Positions 1-9,184 are shown, counted from the first letter of the stretch. The stretch: DNA of 64,000 nt from a bacterium (GCA_018660415.1 JABJKG010000010.1:1-64000); one strand, 5' to 3'. Made by a program: numbers and translations. Notes: generated by a model not told the origin, from the letters alone.

Positions 1-26
1 AGAGCAAAAAGTATTAATTTTTTCAT
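1..26 (-). CDS. Partial small secreted protein, N-terminus only
   Basis: Only the first eight codons (MKKLILFA) lie inside the window; the rest runs off the left edge. The start is supported by an AAAGG Shine-Dalgarno sequence about ten bases upstream. The leader and the 5' sequence closely resemble those of the next minus-strand gene (start at 300), so the two are probably paralogs. The Lys-Lys plus hydrophobic beginning is a typical signal-peptide start. Nothing can be said about the mature protein. Confidence 0.5.
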
Positions 27-64
27 TTCGTTTATCCTTTTATATTATATTTGTTTTGAAACAT

Positions 65-107
65 AAAGGTGTTCTAATTTAAAAAAACTAGAACACCAAG
101 TTTTTTT
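65..107. terminator. Hairpin terminator, possibly bidirectional
   Basis: A perfect 9-bp inverted repeat, GGTGTTCTA (68-76) and TAGAACACC (89-97), encloses a 12-base A-rich loop. On the plus strand it is followed by AAG and seven T; on the minus strand by a weaker TTTATGTTT. It lies downstream of the small minus-strand gene at 157-300 and may end its transcript. The stem is only moderately GC-rich. Confidence 0.5.
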
Positions 108-156
108 ATTGGCCTAGATCCAGAGACGTGGATGGAGGCTTGTTGTTGGCTGCAGT

Positions 157-300
157 TTATCGATGAAGGGAGGTTGTGTGATGCGTACCACAATTTATGA
201 TACATCTGGTTCTTCCCATTTCATTTGTATCATCAGTAGCTGCCTGTATAGAGCCAACAATACCACTCATTAAGAGAGCAAAAAATAATAGCTTTTTCAT
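157..300 (-). CDS. Small secreted peptide, 47 aa
   Basis: A 47-residue reading frame begins MKKLLFFALLMSGIVGS, a clear signal peptide (KK, about 12 hydrophobic residues, then SIQA as a likely cleavage site). The mature part is only about 27 residues and has two cysteines (CIINC) and several histidines (HH, H near the end). An AAAGGA ribosome binding site lies nine bases before the ATG. The 5' region matches that of the partial gene at 1-26, suggesting a duplicated family. Function unknown; it could be an exported peptide or a decayed longer gene. Confidence 0.55.
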   Translation of the reverse strand: MKKLLFFALLMSGIVGSIQAATDDTNEMGRTRCIINCGTHHTTSLHR

Positions 301-437
301 TTCATTTATCCTTTATATATTAAAACCCAACCATATTAGATTTATAATAGCAAATAATCAACACCAAAATCAATGGTTGTCATGCTATTTGTAATGTGTC
401 CCCCTCTAAGGAGACACTGATGTGGTTGTGGGAGGTG

Positions 438-1094
438 TTATTGGTGGGTTGGCGAGATGGCTTGGGCGGCGGCGTTTTGAAGGAAATTAAGTTTTAGAAT
501 GGCGTCATGGGCTTTTTGTTCGAGGAGTTCATCGAAAGGGAGGACTTTGTCGAGTTTGAGGCGTTTCATGAGTTTGATAGCCTTGATATATCGCTTTAGG
601 AGGGTCAATTCGGATTTAATGTCTTTTGCGAAAATGATGAAGGCGTGGGCGATATTGAGTTCTGTCTGGGGGTCTTTATAGCGGATTGAGATTTCTCCGA
701 GGAGATCTTGGCCGATTGTGTCGATCGGCTGTGCTAGAAGGGTTTCTAGGGATAGGGAGCCCTTCCAATTGGTCCATTTTCCTTCATTATGCATGAGGCG
801 GTTGGCTCTGATGACTAAGTAGCTGATATAGGAGGCTGGTGCTACGCTTAATAGTGAAAGAAGCTTGAACTTTGATTTAATGGCGCAGGCGGTATCAAGC
901 AGTGAGAAGTTTGAAAAGAGTGACCTAGAAGCATCTTCTAATGTTTTATGATCCCCAAACACCCTGGTGACATTACGATTATTGATAACAAAATTACCAA
1001 AAGTAACTGTATCAGCAACATCTGTTATATCAGGGATGCTAAAACAGCTGTCTATGGCCAATAATCCTATTAAAAGTGTATAAAATTTAATCAT
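438..1094 (-). CDS. Hypothetical secreted protein, 218 aa
   Basis: I do not recognise this family. The protein starts MIKFYTLLIGLLAIDSCFS, a signal peptide or lipoprotein-like leader with a cysteine near position 17. The middle (about residues 75-100) contains a hydrophobic stretch, LLSLLSVAPASYISYLVI, that could be a membrane helix. The C-terminal half is helical and Lys/Leu-rich. A GAGGAG ribosome binding site supports the start. It precedes another small secreted-protein gene in the same orientation. No catalytic motif is visible. Confidence 0.75.
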   Translation of the reverse strand: MIKFYTLLIGLLAIDSCFSIPDITDVADTVTFGNFVINNRNVTRVFGDHKTLEDASRSLFSNFSLLDTACAIKSKFKLLSLLSVAPASYISYLVIRANRLMHNEGKWTNWKGSLSLETLLAQPIDTIGQDLLGEISIRYKDPQTELNIAHAFIIFAKDIKSELTLLKRYIKAIKLMKRLKLDKVLPFDELLEQKAHDAILKLNFLQNAAAQAISPTHQ

Positions 1095-1159
1095 TTTTAT
1101 TTCTCCTCATACTATAGGGGGTAACGATAATATATCTCGAGGAGAAAAATAAAGTATTT

Positions 1160-1441
1160 TTAGATGGTGTGGATTTTTTTCAAGAGAGAGTTTGCTTTTT
1201 CAGCATGGAACTCTGCTTTTCTCAGTAATCGAGCTTTCTTTTTCCCAAGCTGGTTACGATTAATAAATCGAGCATGTTGTAAGCCTTGGTTTAAAGAATC
1301 GATAAGTCCTGCAATATCATGGTTGGTTATATGATTGGCATTGCCACTTGGTATGAATGAACGACTTGTTTCTCTCCCAGATAGGCATTGAATACCGCTG
1401 GTACCCAGTAGTCCTACAAATGCTAATGACTTTCTCTTCAT
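1160..1441 (-). CDS. Hypothetical small secreted protein, 93 aa
   Basis: The protein starts MKRKSLAFVGLLGTSGIQ, a short signal-peptide-like leader, followed by a polar Ser/Asn-rich segment and a basic helical C-terminus (residues 60-93, many Lys/Arg/Ala). AAAGGAGG lies six bases before the ATG, a near-ideal ribosome binding site. No recognisable domain. It sits between ybeY and another secreted orphan, all on the minus strand, with gaps long enough for separate promoters. Confidence 0.7.
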   Translation of the reverse strand: MKRKSLAFVGLLGTSGIQCLSGRETSRSFIPSGNANHITNHDIAGLIDSLNQGLQHARFINRNQLGKKKARLLRKAEFHAEKANSLLKKIHTI

Positions 1442-1528
1442 TGATCCTCCTTTTTAGGTTTTTTACTGTTTATTATAATAGTAAAAACATTAAAAGAATT
1501 TCAACGATTTAGACCGGATAGAGAAATA

Positions 1529-1975
1529 CTATAGATTTTTAAGTAATGCTTGTTCTTGCTTGTTCATGATTTCATACTCATCATCTTTTTCATGGTCATG
1601 ACCTAAGAGATGACAAACTCCATGCACTAACAAGACATTCAGACGTTTTTCTAGTGTTGTGTCCAAGTCAGGAAGTTGACTGACAACAAACTCAGGTGAA
1701 ATAATCAAGTCGCCAAGATTTTTATCTTCTTCTGATTGAACGACAACGCGTTCTCCTGCAATTAAATCAGGATGATAGGAGAACGACAGGATGTCAGTAG
1801 CTTTATCCTTGTGGCGATACGTCTTGTTGTAATCACGAATAGTTTTATTATTGGTGAGCCAGATTCCAAGATCAAAGTCCGAGTAATCAAGTTGATCCAA
1901 TATTTTTTGTGCAATGTCTTTGACCGCATTAGTATCAATTGCATGCTTACGCTGGGTATTTTTAATCATTATCAT
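1529..1975 (-). CDS. ybeY: Endoribonuclease YbeY (rRNA maturation factor)
   Basis: YbeY is a zinc-dependent single-strand RNase used in 16S rRNA 3'-end maturation and ribosome quality control. The UPF0054 signature is visible near residues 115-127 as HGVCHLLGHDH, whose three histidines bind zinc. The upstream part has the family segment DKATDILSFSY. The frame can be extended upstream to 1996, but the ATG at 1975 overlaps the valS stop as ATGA, so I chose that start (148 aa, normal for the family). The overlap implies translational coupling to valS. YbeY is cytoplasmic. Confidence 0.93.
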   Translation of the reverse strand: MIMIKNTQRKHAIDTNAVKDIAQKILDQLDYSDFDLGIWLTNNKTIRDYNKTYRHKDKATDILSFSYHPDLIAGERVVVQSEEDKNLGDLIISPEFVVSQLPDLDTTLEKRLNVLLVHGVCHLLGHDHEKDDEYEIMNKQEQALLKNL

Positions 1976-4476
1976 AGAGCCACCGTTGCTATCCAAGTGT
2001 CGTTGTCTGAAACCAGAGAGGTTTCGCCTTTTTTATCGACAAAAGAAATCTCTTTAGCTTTGGTTACACCTTTAATTAGTTGTAATTCGTTGGCCAATAC
2101 GGATTCCAAGTTATCATCACTGGTAATAATAAGCTTTTGTAGCTCAGTGCGTAATGATAATTGATTTTCACTCTTGAGCTTTCTGACCAGGCTGACAATC
2201 TCTAACGTGTGTTTCATTATGTTTACACTGTTGTCATTGATGAGTGGGACCTGAATGTTCTGGTAAACAGTATTATGTAGAGATGGGATACCAATAGCCT
2301 TCATATAAAGTTCGCGATACAATGCATCAGTTACAAATGGAATGAATGGTGCATACATTTGCAAGATGCGTAAGCCAACCGTGTACAATGTCCATTGTGT
2401 AGCTTCAACAAGCTTCTTATCATAGTTATCAGGATTGAATAGTTGATCCTTCACCATTTCTAAGTAGTTATCGCAATAATCATGCCAGAATAGATGTTCG
2501 ATTTGTTGGAGTGCTGCACTATATTCATATTCGGCAAAGCTTTTATTATAACGGTCAAAGCATTGGGAAATATTGTGTAACATCCATTCATTAACGGTTC
2601 CGAGTGTTTCGGGCTTAGTATCAAAGTTTTTATCAGCTGTATGCTGATTAACAAAGGCAAACGCGTTCCACAGCTTTGTTACAAGTTTGTTTCCAATCTT
2701 GAGTTGGCTTTCTGAGAATGCGACATCGGTTCCCAAGGTTCCACAGGCAGTCCAATATCGAATAGCATCAGCAGGCCATTGAACCAGAAGGTTTTCCGGC
2801 GTCATTGATGAATTATTTTTAGACTTAGATAGTTTTTCTTTATTATTACTGAGTACATGCCCTGAGATAACAATGTCTTTCCATGGGATGGTATCCAAGT
2901 GCATCCACGATTTGACGATCGTGTAGAATGCCCAGGTGCGGATAATATCATGTGCTTGTGGACGCATTCCCATTGGGATGAATTCTTGGAGCGCCTCCTT
3001 ATCAAATGCTGACTTGGCTTCAGGGTTGAACAAGGAGTATGTAATTTGTGGTGTAAGCGATGAAGTGTTCCAGGTATCCATTACATCAGTATCTGCCTTG
3101 AGATTACTACTCTTACATTCATGGCAATTAGGGGCTTGTTTTTCTTGTGGGTCTACTGGAAGCTCATCAATTTCCGGGAGTACAATCGCAGAGCAGTCGA
3201 TACAGTGCCAGACAGGGAAGGGGATTCCATAAAAACGTTGTCGCGATAAGCACCAATCCCAACTGATGTTTTCGATCCAGTTGATCAGGCGTGATTTCAT
3301 GTAGCTTGGATGCCAGTTAATTTTATCAGCTTCCGCTAAAAACTCTTTTTTATATTCTAAAATATTTAAGAACCATTGTGATAACATTGCATATTCAATG
3401 TTTTTCTTACAGCGTTCATGGGTATTGACTGGATGGCTGATCGGTTTGGCTTCAAGGACACAACTGTTTTCTTCAAGCTTTTCAATTACCGCTTTACGAG
3501 CTTCGGGTGCCTTAAGTCCAGCTAAGAATCCTGTGCTTTCAACCCATTTGCCATCAAGACCGATAGAAGGTTTGTGGTCTAATTTATATTTTTTATACCA
3601 TTCAACATCGTTTTTATCTCCAAAGGTGCAGCACATAACCAGCCCGGTACCTTTCTCAGGTTGCACGGTTTCATCAGCAATGATATCTACACTGTTTTCA
3701 AACAATGGCACGATAGCCTTTTTGTCCTTTAATGATTGATATCGCTTATCATCAGGGTGATACAAGACAGCAACACATGAAGAAAGAAGTTCTGGTCGTG
3801 TCGTTGCGATCTTGAGTTCTTGATTATCATCAGACTTGAAAAGGAGCGTATAGAAGGTAGAGTCTTGTTCGACATCATCCAGTTCAGCTTGTGCTACTGA
3901 GGTTCGGCAGGCTGTACAATAGAGTGCCGGCTCGTACTGTCGATATATATATCCCTTTTTCAATAAACGGATAAATGATTCTTGAGATATTTTTCGGACT
4001 TCTGGAGAGATGGTAGCATAGGTTAGTTCCCAGTCTGCAGACAGGCCAATCGCTTGCCAAAGTTGTTGGAACTGATGCTCAACATCTTGAGTTTCTTTTA
4101 AGCAAAGATCAATAAAGGCCGTTCGTCCTAGCTTGTGGGCGCTTACCTTACATTTTTTTTCTACATATTTTTCTGTAGGAAGACCATTATCATCGAATCC
4201 GAATGGATAAAATACATTTTTATTACTGAGCCTTTGGTAGCGAGCTATAAAATCGGTATGAGTGTATGAAAAAATATGTCCAATATGTAGCGTTCCCGAT
4301 ACTGTCGGTGGTGGGGTATCAATATTATATATAGGACGTTCTTGCGCAATATCAGCAGAAAGCCCAAAATAGTTCTTATGTTCTCTGTTTTCGCGTGAGA
4401 ATTGATATATTTTATCATTAAGCCACAGCTGCTCGAGGGCTACTTGCTGCTCTTTAAAATTATATTTTTTTTCCAT
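1972..4476 (-). CDS. valS: Valyl-tRNA synthetase, archaeal/Rickettsia-type
   Basis: This class I synthetase charges tRNA-Val. The HIGH motif appears as TLHIGHIFSY after PPPTVSG, and the KMSKS loop as KLSKSKNNS. Cys pairs (CTAC; CIDC and CHEC) suggest zinc-binding inserts. At 834 aa it is shorter than the usual bacterial ValRS of roughly 900-950 aa. The block FYPFGFDDNGLPTEKYV matches the archaeal and Rickettsia form, whereas standard bacterial ValRS has GTDHAGIATQ there, so the gene was probably acquired horizontally. ValRS edits mischarged Thr; the insert between the catalytic halves is present. It is followed by ybeY with an ATGA overlap. Confidence 0.95.
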   Translation of the reverse strand: MEKKYNFKEQQVALEQLWLNDKIYQFSRENREHKNYFGLSADIAQERPIYNIDTPPPTVSGTLHIGHIFSYTHTDFIARYQRLSNKNVFYPFGFDDNGLPTEKYVEKKCKVSAHKLGRTAFIDLCLKETQDVEHQFQQLWQAIGLSADWELTYATISPEVRKISQESFIRLLKKGYIYRQYEPALYCTACRTSVAQAELDDVEQDSTFYTLLFKSDDNQELKIATTRPELLSSCVAVLYHPDDKRYQSLKDKKAIVPLFENSVDIIADETVQPEKGTGLVMCCTFGDKNDVEWYKKYKLDHKPSIGLDGKWVESTGFLAGLKAPEARKAVIEKLEENSCVLEAKPISHPVNTHERCKKNIEYAMLSQWFLNILEYKKEFLAEADKINWHPSYMKSRLINWIENISWDWCLSRQRFYGIPFPVWHCIDCSAIVLPEIDELPVDPQEKQAPNCHECKSSNLKADTDVMDTWNTSSLTPQITYSLFNPEAKSAFDKEALQEFIPMGMRPQAHDIIRTWAFYTIVKSWMHLDTIPWKDIVISGHVLSNNKEKLSKSKNNSSMTPENLLVQWPADAIRYWTACGTLGTDVAFSESQLKIGNKLVTKLWNAFAFVNQHTADKNFDTKPETLGTVNEWMLHNISQCFDRYNKSFAEYEYSAALQQIEHLFWHDYCDNYLEMVKDQLFNPDNYDKKLVEATQWTLYTVGLRILQMYAPFIPFVTDALYRELYMKAIGIPSLHNTVYQNIQVPLINDNSVNIMKHTLEIVSLVRKLKSENQLSLRTELQKLIITSDDNLESVLANELQLIKGVTKAKEISFVDKKGETSLVSDNDTWIATVAL

Positions 4477-4557
4477 ACAGGTTTATCCGAAGCCTTTTTT
4501 GCTTATAAATTCTTTCCTTTAAGTCTACTTTGAAAGGACAAATCGGTCAAAATAGGC

Positions 4558-6765
4558 TTACTTTCCTTCAAACTGCTTTATCATATGCATGGCTTGTCCG
4601 ATATAGTCGCCAGAGGTAGTATTTTGCATAAAATCACGCAAGATTTTAATAGCTAATGGATTATTTCCTAGTAGGTGGTGCGCATGTGCCTTTTGAATCG
4701 GCGTATCCGGGTACTGTGATGAATGCTGTTCCAACAGTTTAACAAGTTCTAATGCCTGGGTTGGTTGGCTATTTTCTAGAAAGGCTTCACATAAATTGTG
4801 TGCAACATTGGTATTGTCTGGAGCAGCATTATAGGCCATGGAGTAATATCGCACTGCTTCAGGGAAGTTTTTATTATGGAAGTAGGCATTCCCTAGCTGG
4901 AATAGAACTGAGGCGTGAGGCTCTACTTCTAAGAGTTTACTAAATGCCAGGATGGCATCCTCATACTTATGAAGCTTGATACTTAAATCACCATAAAGCG
5001 CATACCCTTGAGAAACATTATCAAAGTCGGCCTGAGTACAGCATTGTTTGAAACATTGCCACGCTTCTTCAGGCTCATCGAGCGCTAAGTGTGCCCGTCC
5101 TTTGTTAAAGTAGGCTTTCCCATAATACGGGTACAACTCAATAGCCTGAGCTGCTGCTTTGGTAGCTAAGTAATACTCATTTTTCATGATCAGGAAGGTT
5201 GCGAGGTTATTGTATACTTTAGGTTGATACGGATTAATTTGGATTCCTTGCTTCAATGCCCAGATAGCTTGGTCGATTCTTCCTAAAGCTCCGTATGCAT
5301 AGGAGAGATTATTGTATGGATCAAAGTAACCTTGTTCCATGCGGATTGCTCGCTTGAAGTATGGAATAGCTTCACGGAACTTGTCTTTAGATAATAATTG
5401 GCAACCAAAGTTATTATGAGATCGCGCTTTACCTGGAGCTTGTAAGACAATATCTTCCCAGAAATTATAACTGGATTCCCAAACCTTATTACGGTTGATC
5501 GTAAGGAACATTAATAACGCGGTTAGCAACACAAGAAGGATTGTTCGCGCTGATGTTGTTTTAAGGAAGATAAAGCTGCGTGCTTGTGCTTGATACAAGT
5601 AAAGGAGTCCACTGACCAATACGAATATCCAGCCAACACATGCCAGGTAGGTTTTATAGTCGACAATGAGTTCCCAGCCTGGAATTATAGATGAGCGTGG
5701 GCTGATACAAATAAAGAACCAGATCAAGCCAAACGAGATTAAGCTTTTTTTGTTTCCGCGGATTAAGTATCCAATAAGGGCGACGATGGTAAGGACTCCT
5801 AAAAACGGTATGAGAAAACCAAGAGAGTCGATTGATGGTTCAAGCTTCCAGTCATATTCCATACAAATATTGAATGGCCATATAAAGATAGCCAGGTAGT
5901 GGAGTATTACCTTGAATTGTGACATGAAGTACGTCATGGGAAGAATTTTTTGTCCTACTTCTTGAGTGAGGCAGTTGCCGGGGATATTTTCACTTTCAAG
6001 TTGCATGAAAAGAGCTTGTGAAAGATATTTTTTTCCTAAGAACCAAACATACATCCCCCATACCAACGTAAACATGGCAGCATGAATCCACCAGCGTTTT
6101 TTAAGAGACTCCCATGATCCTTGTGCAACCAAGAACCAATCGGTAAGTAGGACTAATAGGGGAGTAATTATAGCAATTTCTTTGGTGCCGCAAGAAAGAA
6201 ATGCGCATATGTACATAAGAAAGAATAGAACATATGAGATTATATTTTCTTTTGCTTGATTAAAAAGGAGAAAACATAAGAGTGTGGCCATGACAAATAG
6301 GCCAGCAAGACCTTCCATTTGTCCTTGCACAATGTACGATACGGTTTGCGTTTGTGCTGGATGAAGAAGAAAAACGCCAGAGACTAAGAGCGCTAACGTG
6401 CGTGCGTTCTCACTGAAAAAAGAGTTTTCTTTAAGATTTTTCAAGCCTATAAAAAAGAAGTAATAAATAATGAGGCCGGTAATGATATGGAATGAAACAT
6501 TGGCGCAACGGTAGAAGAACGGTTCGAACTTGCCGAAGTGATAACTCCAGACACTAATCCATTTACTTATCCACCGCGAGTTTGATAGAAAAATATCATT
6601 AAGAGTAAGGAATCGAATCTCATATGCTTTAAGAATATTGGGTTCATCATCAAACTGAAATGCATAATGTAAGGATGGTATATAGGTAAGGATTGTAAGT
6701 CCTACAAGTATGATTGGTGTTGCAATGTACCAAAACAATGAATTCAACCTTTTTTGCTGCAGCAT
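4558..6765 (-). CDS. GT-C-like membrane protein with C-terminal TPR repeats
   Basis: About ten hydrophobic helices fill the first 430 residues, followed by roughly seven TPR units to the C-terminus (for example EAIPYFKRAI, DQAIWALKQGI, EAVRYYSMAY). The N-terminal half resembles polytopic GT-C glycosyltransferases of the TMTC/PMT type: an acidic FQFDDEPNI after helix 1 and a LLHPAQTQTVSYI loop (family HPxHTExV). The likely role is lipid-linked sugar transfer to exported proteins, but this is inferred. The frame extends to 6906, but no Shine-Dalgarno precedes that ATG. The ATG at 6765 has AAGGAG four bases upstream and leaves room for a divergent promoter, so I start there (735 aa). Confidence 0.75.
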   Translation of the reverse strand: MLQQKRLNSLFWYIATPIILVGLTILTYIPSLHYAFQFDDEPNILKAYEIRFLTLNDIFLSNSRWISKWISVWSYHFGKFEPFFYRCANVSFHIITGLIIYYFFFIGLKNLKENSFFSENARTLALLVSGVFLLHPAQTQTVSYIVQGQMEGLAGLFVMATLLCFLLFNQAKENIISYVLFFLMYICAFLSCGTKEIAIITPLLVLLTDWFLVAQGSWESLKKRWWIHAAMFTLVWGMYVWFLGKKYLSQALFMQLESENIPGNCLTQEVGQKILPMTYFMSQFKVILHYLAIFIWPFNICMEYDWKLEPSIDSLGFLIPFLGVLTIVALIGYLIRGNKKSLISFGLIWFFICISPRSSIIPGWELIVDYKTYLACVGWIFVLVSGLLYLYQAQARSFIFLKTTSARTILLVLLTALLMFLTINRNKVWESSYNFWEDIVLQAPGKARSHNNFGCQLLSKDKFREAIPYFKRAIRMEQGYFDPYNNLSYAYGALGRIDQAIWALKQGIQINPYQPKVYNNLATFLIMKNEYYLATKAAAQAIELYPYYGKAYFNKGRAHLALDEPEEAWQCFKQCCTQADFDNVSQGYALYGDLSIKLHKYEDAILAFSKLLEVEPHASVLFQLGNAYFHNKNFPEAVRYYSMAYNAAPDNTNVAHNLCEAFLENSQPTQALELVKLLEQHSSQYPDTPIQKAHAHHLLGNNPLAIKILRDFMQNTTSGDYIGQAMHMIKQFEGK

Positions 6766-6848
6766 TAGACTCCTTAATGGGTAGACGACTTTTTTTAAAG
6801 TGTACCTTTTTGAGGTTGTTTGTCGAGGTAGTAGTGGTTTGACCCATG

Positions 6849-6876
6849 TTGGTAATTCTTTTAGACTAGGTATGAT
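6849..6876 (+). promoter_or_regulatory. Candidate sigma-70 promoter for the M50-like gene
   Basis: TTGGTA (6849-6854), a 16-base spacer and TATGAT (6871-6876) form a reasonable -35/-10 pair, 44 bases before the GTG at 6921. The interval 6766-6920 separates two divergent genes if their Shine-Dalgarno-supported starts are right. On the minus strand a weaker TCGACA-N16-TACACT pair could serve the TPR gene. These are pattern matches only. Confidence 0.4.
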
Positions 6877-6920
6877 AAATGGTGGTTTTTCTTTAACTTT
6901 AAACATTGAAGAGTGTATAC

Positions 6921-7604
6921 GTGACTAATTTTAGTACATTACAGATTGGAATGGGCTTAATTACAATATTAATGGCCTATTTTCCTACAGTAACTATCAG
7001 TGGCTATTTTCAAGCATGGCTGGCTGCCAAGCTTGGTGATGACACTGCTCAAAAACTTGGTTTTCAAACATTTGATCCATTAGTGCATGTGAGTTTTATC
7101 GGATTGGCATTATTGGTTTATTCGCAATTAGTTTCCGGTCTAGGTGTTGGTTGGGGAAGAAGAATTCCTTTAAATCCAAGTAACATTATCGGTTCTTTGC
7201 GTGATATTAGACTTATTTTATTGTTTTTTTCCGGAGCAATCATTCATGCGGTTATGATCCTATTGCTCATTTTACTGGGCGGTATGATCGATGCCTTTAA
7301 CGTGTTAACATTTTTTTCATCCAGCTTGATGGTTGTGTTACAGTTATACCGTGTTGTCTTACTATTTAATATCTATCTTTTTGTACTGTTTCTCATCTTA
7401 GGTGCTATTGAATTTGTTATGACGGAATTTTTACATAAGTGGCGTCTTTTTGAAAAGTATGGCTTATGGATTCAGTTTGGTGTTTTCTTTGCAGCATTCA
7501 TTGTTGTTTCATTAGTATTTCCAGTGTTATTGGAAATTGTTTTTCATTGTGTGGAATATATTGGTTATTACATGCGCGTTGGTTTAAAACTTTTATTTGG
7601 GTAA
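6921..7604 (+). CDS. M50-like (site-2 protease family) membrane protein lacking catalytic residues
   Basis: The protein has five or six membrane helices. Residues 31-61 read QAWLAAKLGDDTAQ then FDPLVHVSFIG, and residues 82-89 IPLNPSNI. These align with the M50B pattern HExxHAxxAxxLGDPTAxxxGRLxxNPLxHIDPxG ... GWAKPVPVNPxNF. At the HExxH position this protein has SGYFQ (27-31), and the later zinc-binding Asp of HIDP is Ser, so it should be inactive as a protease. The GTG at 6921 is preferred over TTG 6906 because GAAGAG precedes it by seven bases. It is followed seven bases later by tyrS, probably as one operon. The relationship is from pattern recognition, not a search. Confidence 0.6.
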   Translation: MTNFSTLQIGMGLITILMAYFPTVTISGYFQAWLAAKLGDDTAQKLGFQTFDPLVHVSFIGLALLVYSQLVSGLGVGWGRRIPLNPSNIIGSLRDIRLILLFFSGAIIHAVMILLLILLGGMIDAFNVLTFFSSSLMVVLQLYRVVLLFNIYLFVLFLILGAIEFVMTEFLHKWRLFEKYGLWIQFGVFFAAFIVVSLVFPVLLEIVFHCVEYIGYYMRVGLKLLFG

Positions 7605-7610
7605 GGTAGT

Positions 7611-8807
7611 ATGTCAGATATTAAAAAGGATCTTTCTCGGCTTGAAAATGGAACGGCACAATCGTTGCCTTCAGGCGCTTTAGAAAAAAAATTAGAATTA
7701 AAGCGGCCTCTTAAGATCAAGCTTGGCATGGATCCCACATCGCCAGACCTGCACTTGGGACATGCTGTCGTTTTAAAAAAGTTAAGAGATTTTCAGGATC
7801 TCGGTCATGAAGTTATCTTTTTAATTGGTGACTTTACTGCTAGTATCGGCGATCCTACCGGTCGCTCCAAAACTCGACCACCATTGACAACAGAACAAAT
7901 CGCCGAGAACACAAAAACATACTTTGACCAGGTTGGTAGAATTTTAGATCCAAGCAAGGTAACCGTTCGTTATAATGCAGAATGGCTTTCTAAGCTTTCA
8001 ATGTCGGACTTAATTAAGTTGTGTTCATGTATCACGGTTGCACAACTGACTGAGCGTGATGATTTTTCAAAGCGTCTTAAAGAACGACAACCGATTAGTT
8101 TTCATGAACTATTATACCCGATCTTTCAGGGTTATGATTCAGTAGCTCTAGAATCAGATGTCGAATTGGGTGGTACCGATCAAACATTTAATATGTTGGT
8201 TGGTCGAAGCTTGCAAGAGCATTATGGTCAACAGCCACAAGTTGTTATGTCACTTCCTATATTGGAAGGGTTGGACGGTGTCCAGAAGATGTCCAAGTCA
8301 TTAGGTAACGCTATCGGTCTTACCGAAAAGCCTGAGGATGCATACGGAAAAATCATGTCCGTATCGGATACACTTATGTGGCGCTACTACCTGCTCCTTT
8401 TAGGCTATTCTCAAGAGCAAATTACCAAGATGCAAGCTGAGGTTAAGTCAGGGGCCGTTCATCCTATGGACTTGAAAAAAAGAATGGCTCATGAAGTCAT
8501 TACAACATTCTGGTCAGAAGCTGATGCACAAAAAGCACAAGATACATTTGAAAAACTCTTCCAGAAGAAAGATTTGTCAGCAGGCCAAGAAGTTTCTTTG
8601 CCCACAGACACACCAAATCCGCTCTGGATTGTCGAGTTATTAAAATTACTTGGCGCGATCAAGTCTTCATCGGAAGCGCGTCGCCTGATCGATTCTGGTG
8701 CTGTTCAGATTAACGGTGAGGCTATTAAAGATTTTAAGGCTGAAATTGAATGGCAATCTGGTATGAGTATCAAGGTTGGCAAGCATAGAATTTACAAGCT
8801 GATCTAA
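7611..8807 (+). CDS. tyrS: Tyrosyl-tRNA synthetase
   Basis: This class I synthetase charges tRNA-Tyr. HIGH appears as [13 protein letters not shown] (about residues 47-59), followed by [14 protein letters not shown]. The KMSKS motif is exact ([14 protein letters not shown], about residues 226-239). An S4 RNA-binding domain ends the protein ([17 protein letters not shown]). Its 398-aa length is normal for the TyrZ-like subtype. The ATG directly follows the M50-like gene. The final 63 bases are duplicated about 380 bp downstream, and the minus-strand gene at 8770-9102 overlaps its 3' end. Confidence 0.97.
   Translation: MSDIKKDLSRLENGTAQSLPSGALEKKLELKRPLKIKLGMDPTSPDLHLGHAVVLKKLRDFQDLGHEVIFLIGDFTASIGDPTGRSKTRPPLTTEQIAENTKTYFDQVGRILDPSKVTVRYNAEWLSKLSMSDLIKLCSCITVAQLTERDDFSKRLKERQPISFHELLYPIFQGYDSVALESDVELGGTDQTFNMLVGRSLQEHYGQQPQVVMSLPILEGLDGVQKMSKSLGNAIGLTEKPEDAYGKIMSVSDTLMWRYYLLLLGYSQEQITKMQAEVKSGAVHPMDLKKRMAHEVITTFWSEADAQKAQDTFEKLFQKKDLSAGQEVSLPTDTPNPLWIVELLKLLGAIKSSSEARRLIDSGAVQINGEAIKDFKAEIEWQSGMSIKVGKHRIYKLI
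8743..8805 (+). repeat. Direct repeat copy 1: 3' end of tyrS
   Basis: These 63 bases encode the last residues of TyrRS up to the T of its stop codon. They recur at 9121-9182 with two substitutions and one deleted base. The small secreted-protein gene 8770-9102 lies between and partly within the copies. Confidence 0.9.
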
Positions 8808-9102
8808 ATTCTACGTATAACTTTACTGAGCGTCTGGCTGCGACATGGAGCCAATATTGACAAAGCTGAGCTCGTTGAAAGGCACTTAGAGGGAGATTTT
8901 GTTGTAGGTAGCTTCGTAGTCTTTGTGAAACCATATGTTCGTTAGGACCAATTGGTCTGTTTTTCAACTCGTTGAACATTTGTTGTAACTGTTTTTGCTG
9001 CATTTCAGTGGCCACTCTTTTGGCCTCAGGAGTTTGTTTGTCCATAGCTTGTATTGAAGATGTTGATATTAATATGAGTATGAGGACGATGAGTTTTTTC
9101 AT
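8770..9102 (-). CDS. Small secreted protein, 110 aa, 3' end antisense to tyrS
   Basis: The N-terminus [19 protein letters not shown] is a strong signal peptide with an AxA-like cleavage site, followed by a Gln/Arg-rich helical domain. The last dozen codons run antisense through the tyrS 3' end, so the C-terminus looks borrowed from the flanking sequence instead of being inherited with the gene. AAGGATTCATCAAT precedes the ATG. It heads a row of four similar-sized secreted genes (9185, 9593, 9897). No function is recognised. Confidence 0.65.
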   Translation of the reverse strand: MKKLIVLILILISTSSIQAMDKQTPEAKRVATEMQQKQLQQMFNELKNRPIGPNEHMVSQRLRSYLQQNLPLSAFQRAQLCQYWLHVAARRSVKLYVEFRSACKFYACQP

Positions 9103-9120
9103 ATTGATGAATCCTTACTA

Positions 9121-9182
9121 AAATTGAATGGCAACCTGGATGAGTATCAAGGTTGGCAAGCATAGAACTTACAAGCTGATCT
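9121..9182 (+). repeat. Direct repeat copy 2: non-coding remnant of the tyrS 3' end
   Basis: Sixty-two bases match the tyrS 3' terminus (8743-8805) apart from two C/T changes and one missing base that breaks the frame. It ends at GATCT, immediately before the stop codon of the minus-strand gene 9185-9529. The high identity indicates a recent duplication. Confidence 0.9.
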
Positions 9183-9184
9183 GG

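Noticed and set aside
197-394. Plus-strand 65-aa frame
   Set aside because: Antisense to the 47-aa secreted peptide, which has a signal peptide and ribosome site.
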